DNA from: Prosthecobacter debontii
GTDB lineage: Bacteria; Verrucomicrobiota; Verrucomicrobiia; Verrucomicrobiales; Akkermansiaceae
Length of the DNA: 5,307 nt
Direction: 5' to 3'
Assembly: GCA_945883455.1 (NCBI GenBank)
Contig: CAMCXJ010000142.1
Location: 1 to 5,307, forward strand
Positions 4,940-5,307 of this stretch are shown here, in pieces. Positions within the stretch are counted from its first letter, which is position 1. The number at the start of each line of letters is the position of its first letter. A program made the position numbers and the translations under genes. Below the pieces are notes generated by a model. That model did no database searches. It had not been told where the DNA came from and saw only the letters and a program-made list of their open reading frames with translations.

Positions 4940-5306
4940 GTGTTTGGGCCGTGCGGACGAAGTCCACAAACCTCGCACGTTGGGCAGTGACCATTTTGGC
5001 TTCGCCGGTGAGCTTGAAGAACCAGGTGGTATCGGCGGTGCGGAGGATGGCGGCGCTGATGGCGGCGTGGCGGTCGCCGCTGAATAGTGGTTCGGCGCTG
5101 GTCATGTGGACGAGGGTGATGGCGCCGTGGGTGCTTTGGGTGGTTTCGCCGAGGGCGGGATCGTCTTCCTTTTCCAAGAGGGGGAGTCGGAGTTGGGCGC
5201 GCCAGAGGTTGACGTTTTCGAGGTTGGTGCCGCCCTCACCGGGGAGGGGGACGACGGAGACATCGCCATCGATGCCCTCGGGGTCGGTGGCGGGGATGCG
5301 GTAGGT
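4935..5306 (-). CDS. Conserved protein of unknown function, C-terminal 123 residues (5'-truncated by window)
   Basis: The minus frame is open from the right edge to a TAG at 4937-4935, giving 123 residues; the N-terminus lies outside, so no start is assigned. I do not recognise a named domain. Features that resemble a lineage-typical secreted or lipoprotein family, from memory, are a beta-rich start, VVPLPGEGGTNLENVNLWRAQ (about 18-38) and a tail with TTWFFKLTGEAKMVTAQRARFVDFV (about 93-117). In such proteins the tail reads like 'FFKLTGP..VVAAQKAAFLAFL'. This frame is preferred over the overlapping plus-strand open frames because it gives these coherent motifs and balanced composition. It is convergent with the pseudoprotease gene, and its stop is inside the inverted-end element. 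No signal sequence or membrane segment can be judged in this fragment. Confidence 0.75.
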   Translation of the reverse strand, partial: TYRIPATDPEGIDGDVSVVPLPGEGGTNLENVNLWRAQLRLPLLEKEDDPALGETTQSTHGAITLVHMTSAEPLFSGDRHAAISAAILRTADTTWFFKLTGEAKMVTAQRARFVDFVRTAQTR

Positions 5307-5307
5307 G

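Noticed and set aside
3776..4978. A 400-residue open frame on the minus strand
   Set aside because: It lies almost wholly antisense to the pseudoprotease gene, whose signal peptide, PDZ and GGP motifs are coherent. The minus translation is rich in Gly, Asp, Ala and His with no recognisable domain, typical of a GC-rich shadow frame.
4894..5304. Plus-strand open frame at the right end
   Set aside because: Its translation is rich in Ser, Arg and Trp without motifs, while the minus frame over the same bases gives coherent conserved-looking segments ending in a stop.

Overview
The window is a GC-rich bacterial chromosome segment. Its gene content (a bifunctional-type ArgJ, secreted HtrA-like proteases with a degenerate PDZ partner, a DUF3820 protein, a secreted SGNH hydrolase) and its intergenic repeats suggest a member of the Planctomycetota/Verrucomicrobiota group, more likely Verrucomicrobiota. 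That placement is inference from protein style, not from a marker gene. Clear Shine-Dalgarno sites are scarce.

Layout: (1) 1-1113 (+), argJ, missing only its first residues at the left edge. (2) 1205-1951 (+), a secreted or lipoprotein SGNH/GDSL-type hydrolase, visibly lower in GC than its neighbours. (3) 2019-2300 (-), a small DUF3820 protein convergent with the hydrolase. (4) 2344-2721 (+), a glyoxalase-I-like VOC protein, divergent from DUF3820 across a 43-bp G-rich gap. (5) 2755-3774 (+), an exported trypsin-like (S1C/HtrA) protease with an intact His-Asp-Ser triad and one C-terminal PDZ domain. (6) 3731-4765 (+), overlapping it by 44 bp, an exported HtrA-like protein that has lost the catalytic His and Ser and carries its PDZ domain inside the protease fold. 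(7) 4935-5306 (-), the C-terminal part of a conserved protein of unknown function, convergent with (6).

The most unusual material is between the genes. Three arrays, each of four degenerate heptamers (YYTTAAR), lie just after argJ and at the 3' ends of the hydrolase and DUF3820 genes. The latter two genes take their stop codons from the arrays, which carry stops in all frames, and the two facing arrays can form a long hairpin. A second repeat, an inverted repeat of CACGGAT units, fills the gap before the active protease and encodes the N-terminal residues of its signal peptide. A third, a 173-bp element with 29-bp inverted ends, separates the pseudoprotease from the minus-strand gene and supplies the latter's stop codon.

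Functionally, the active protease and its overlapping pseudoprotease probably work together in the periplasm. The other genes look like independent single units; argJ belongs to arginine biosynthesis, but no other arg gene is visible here.
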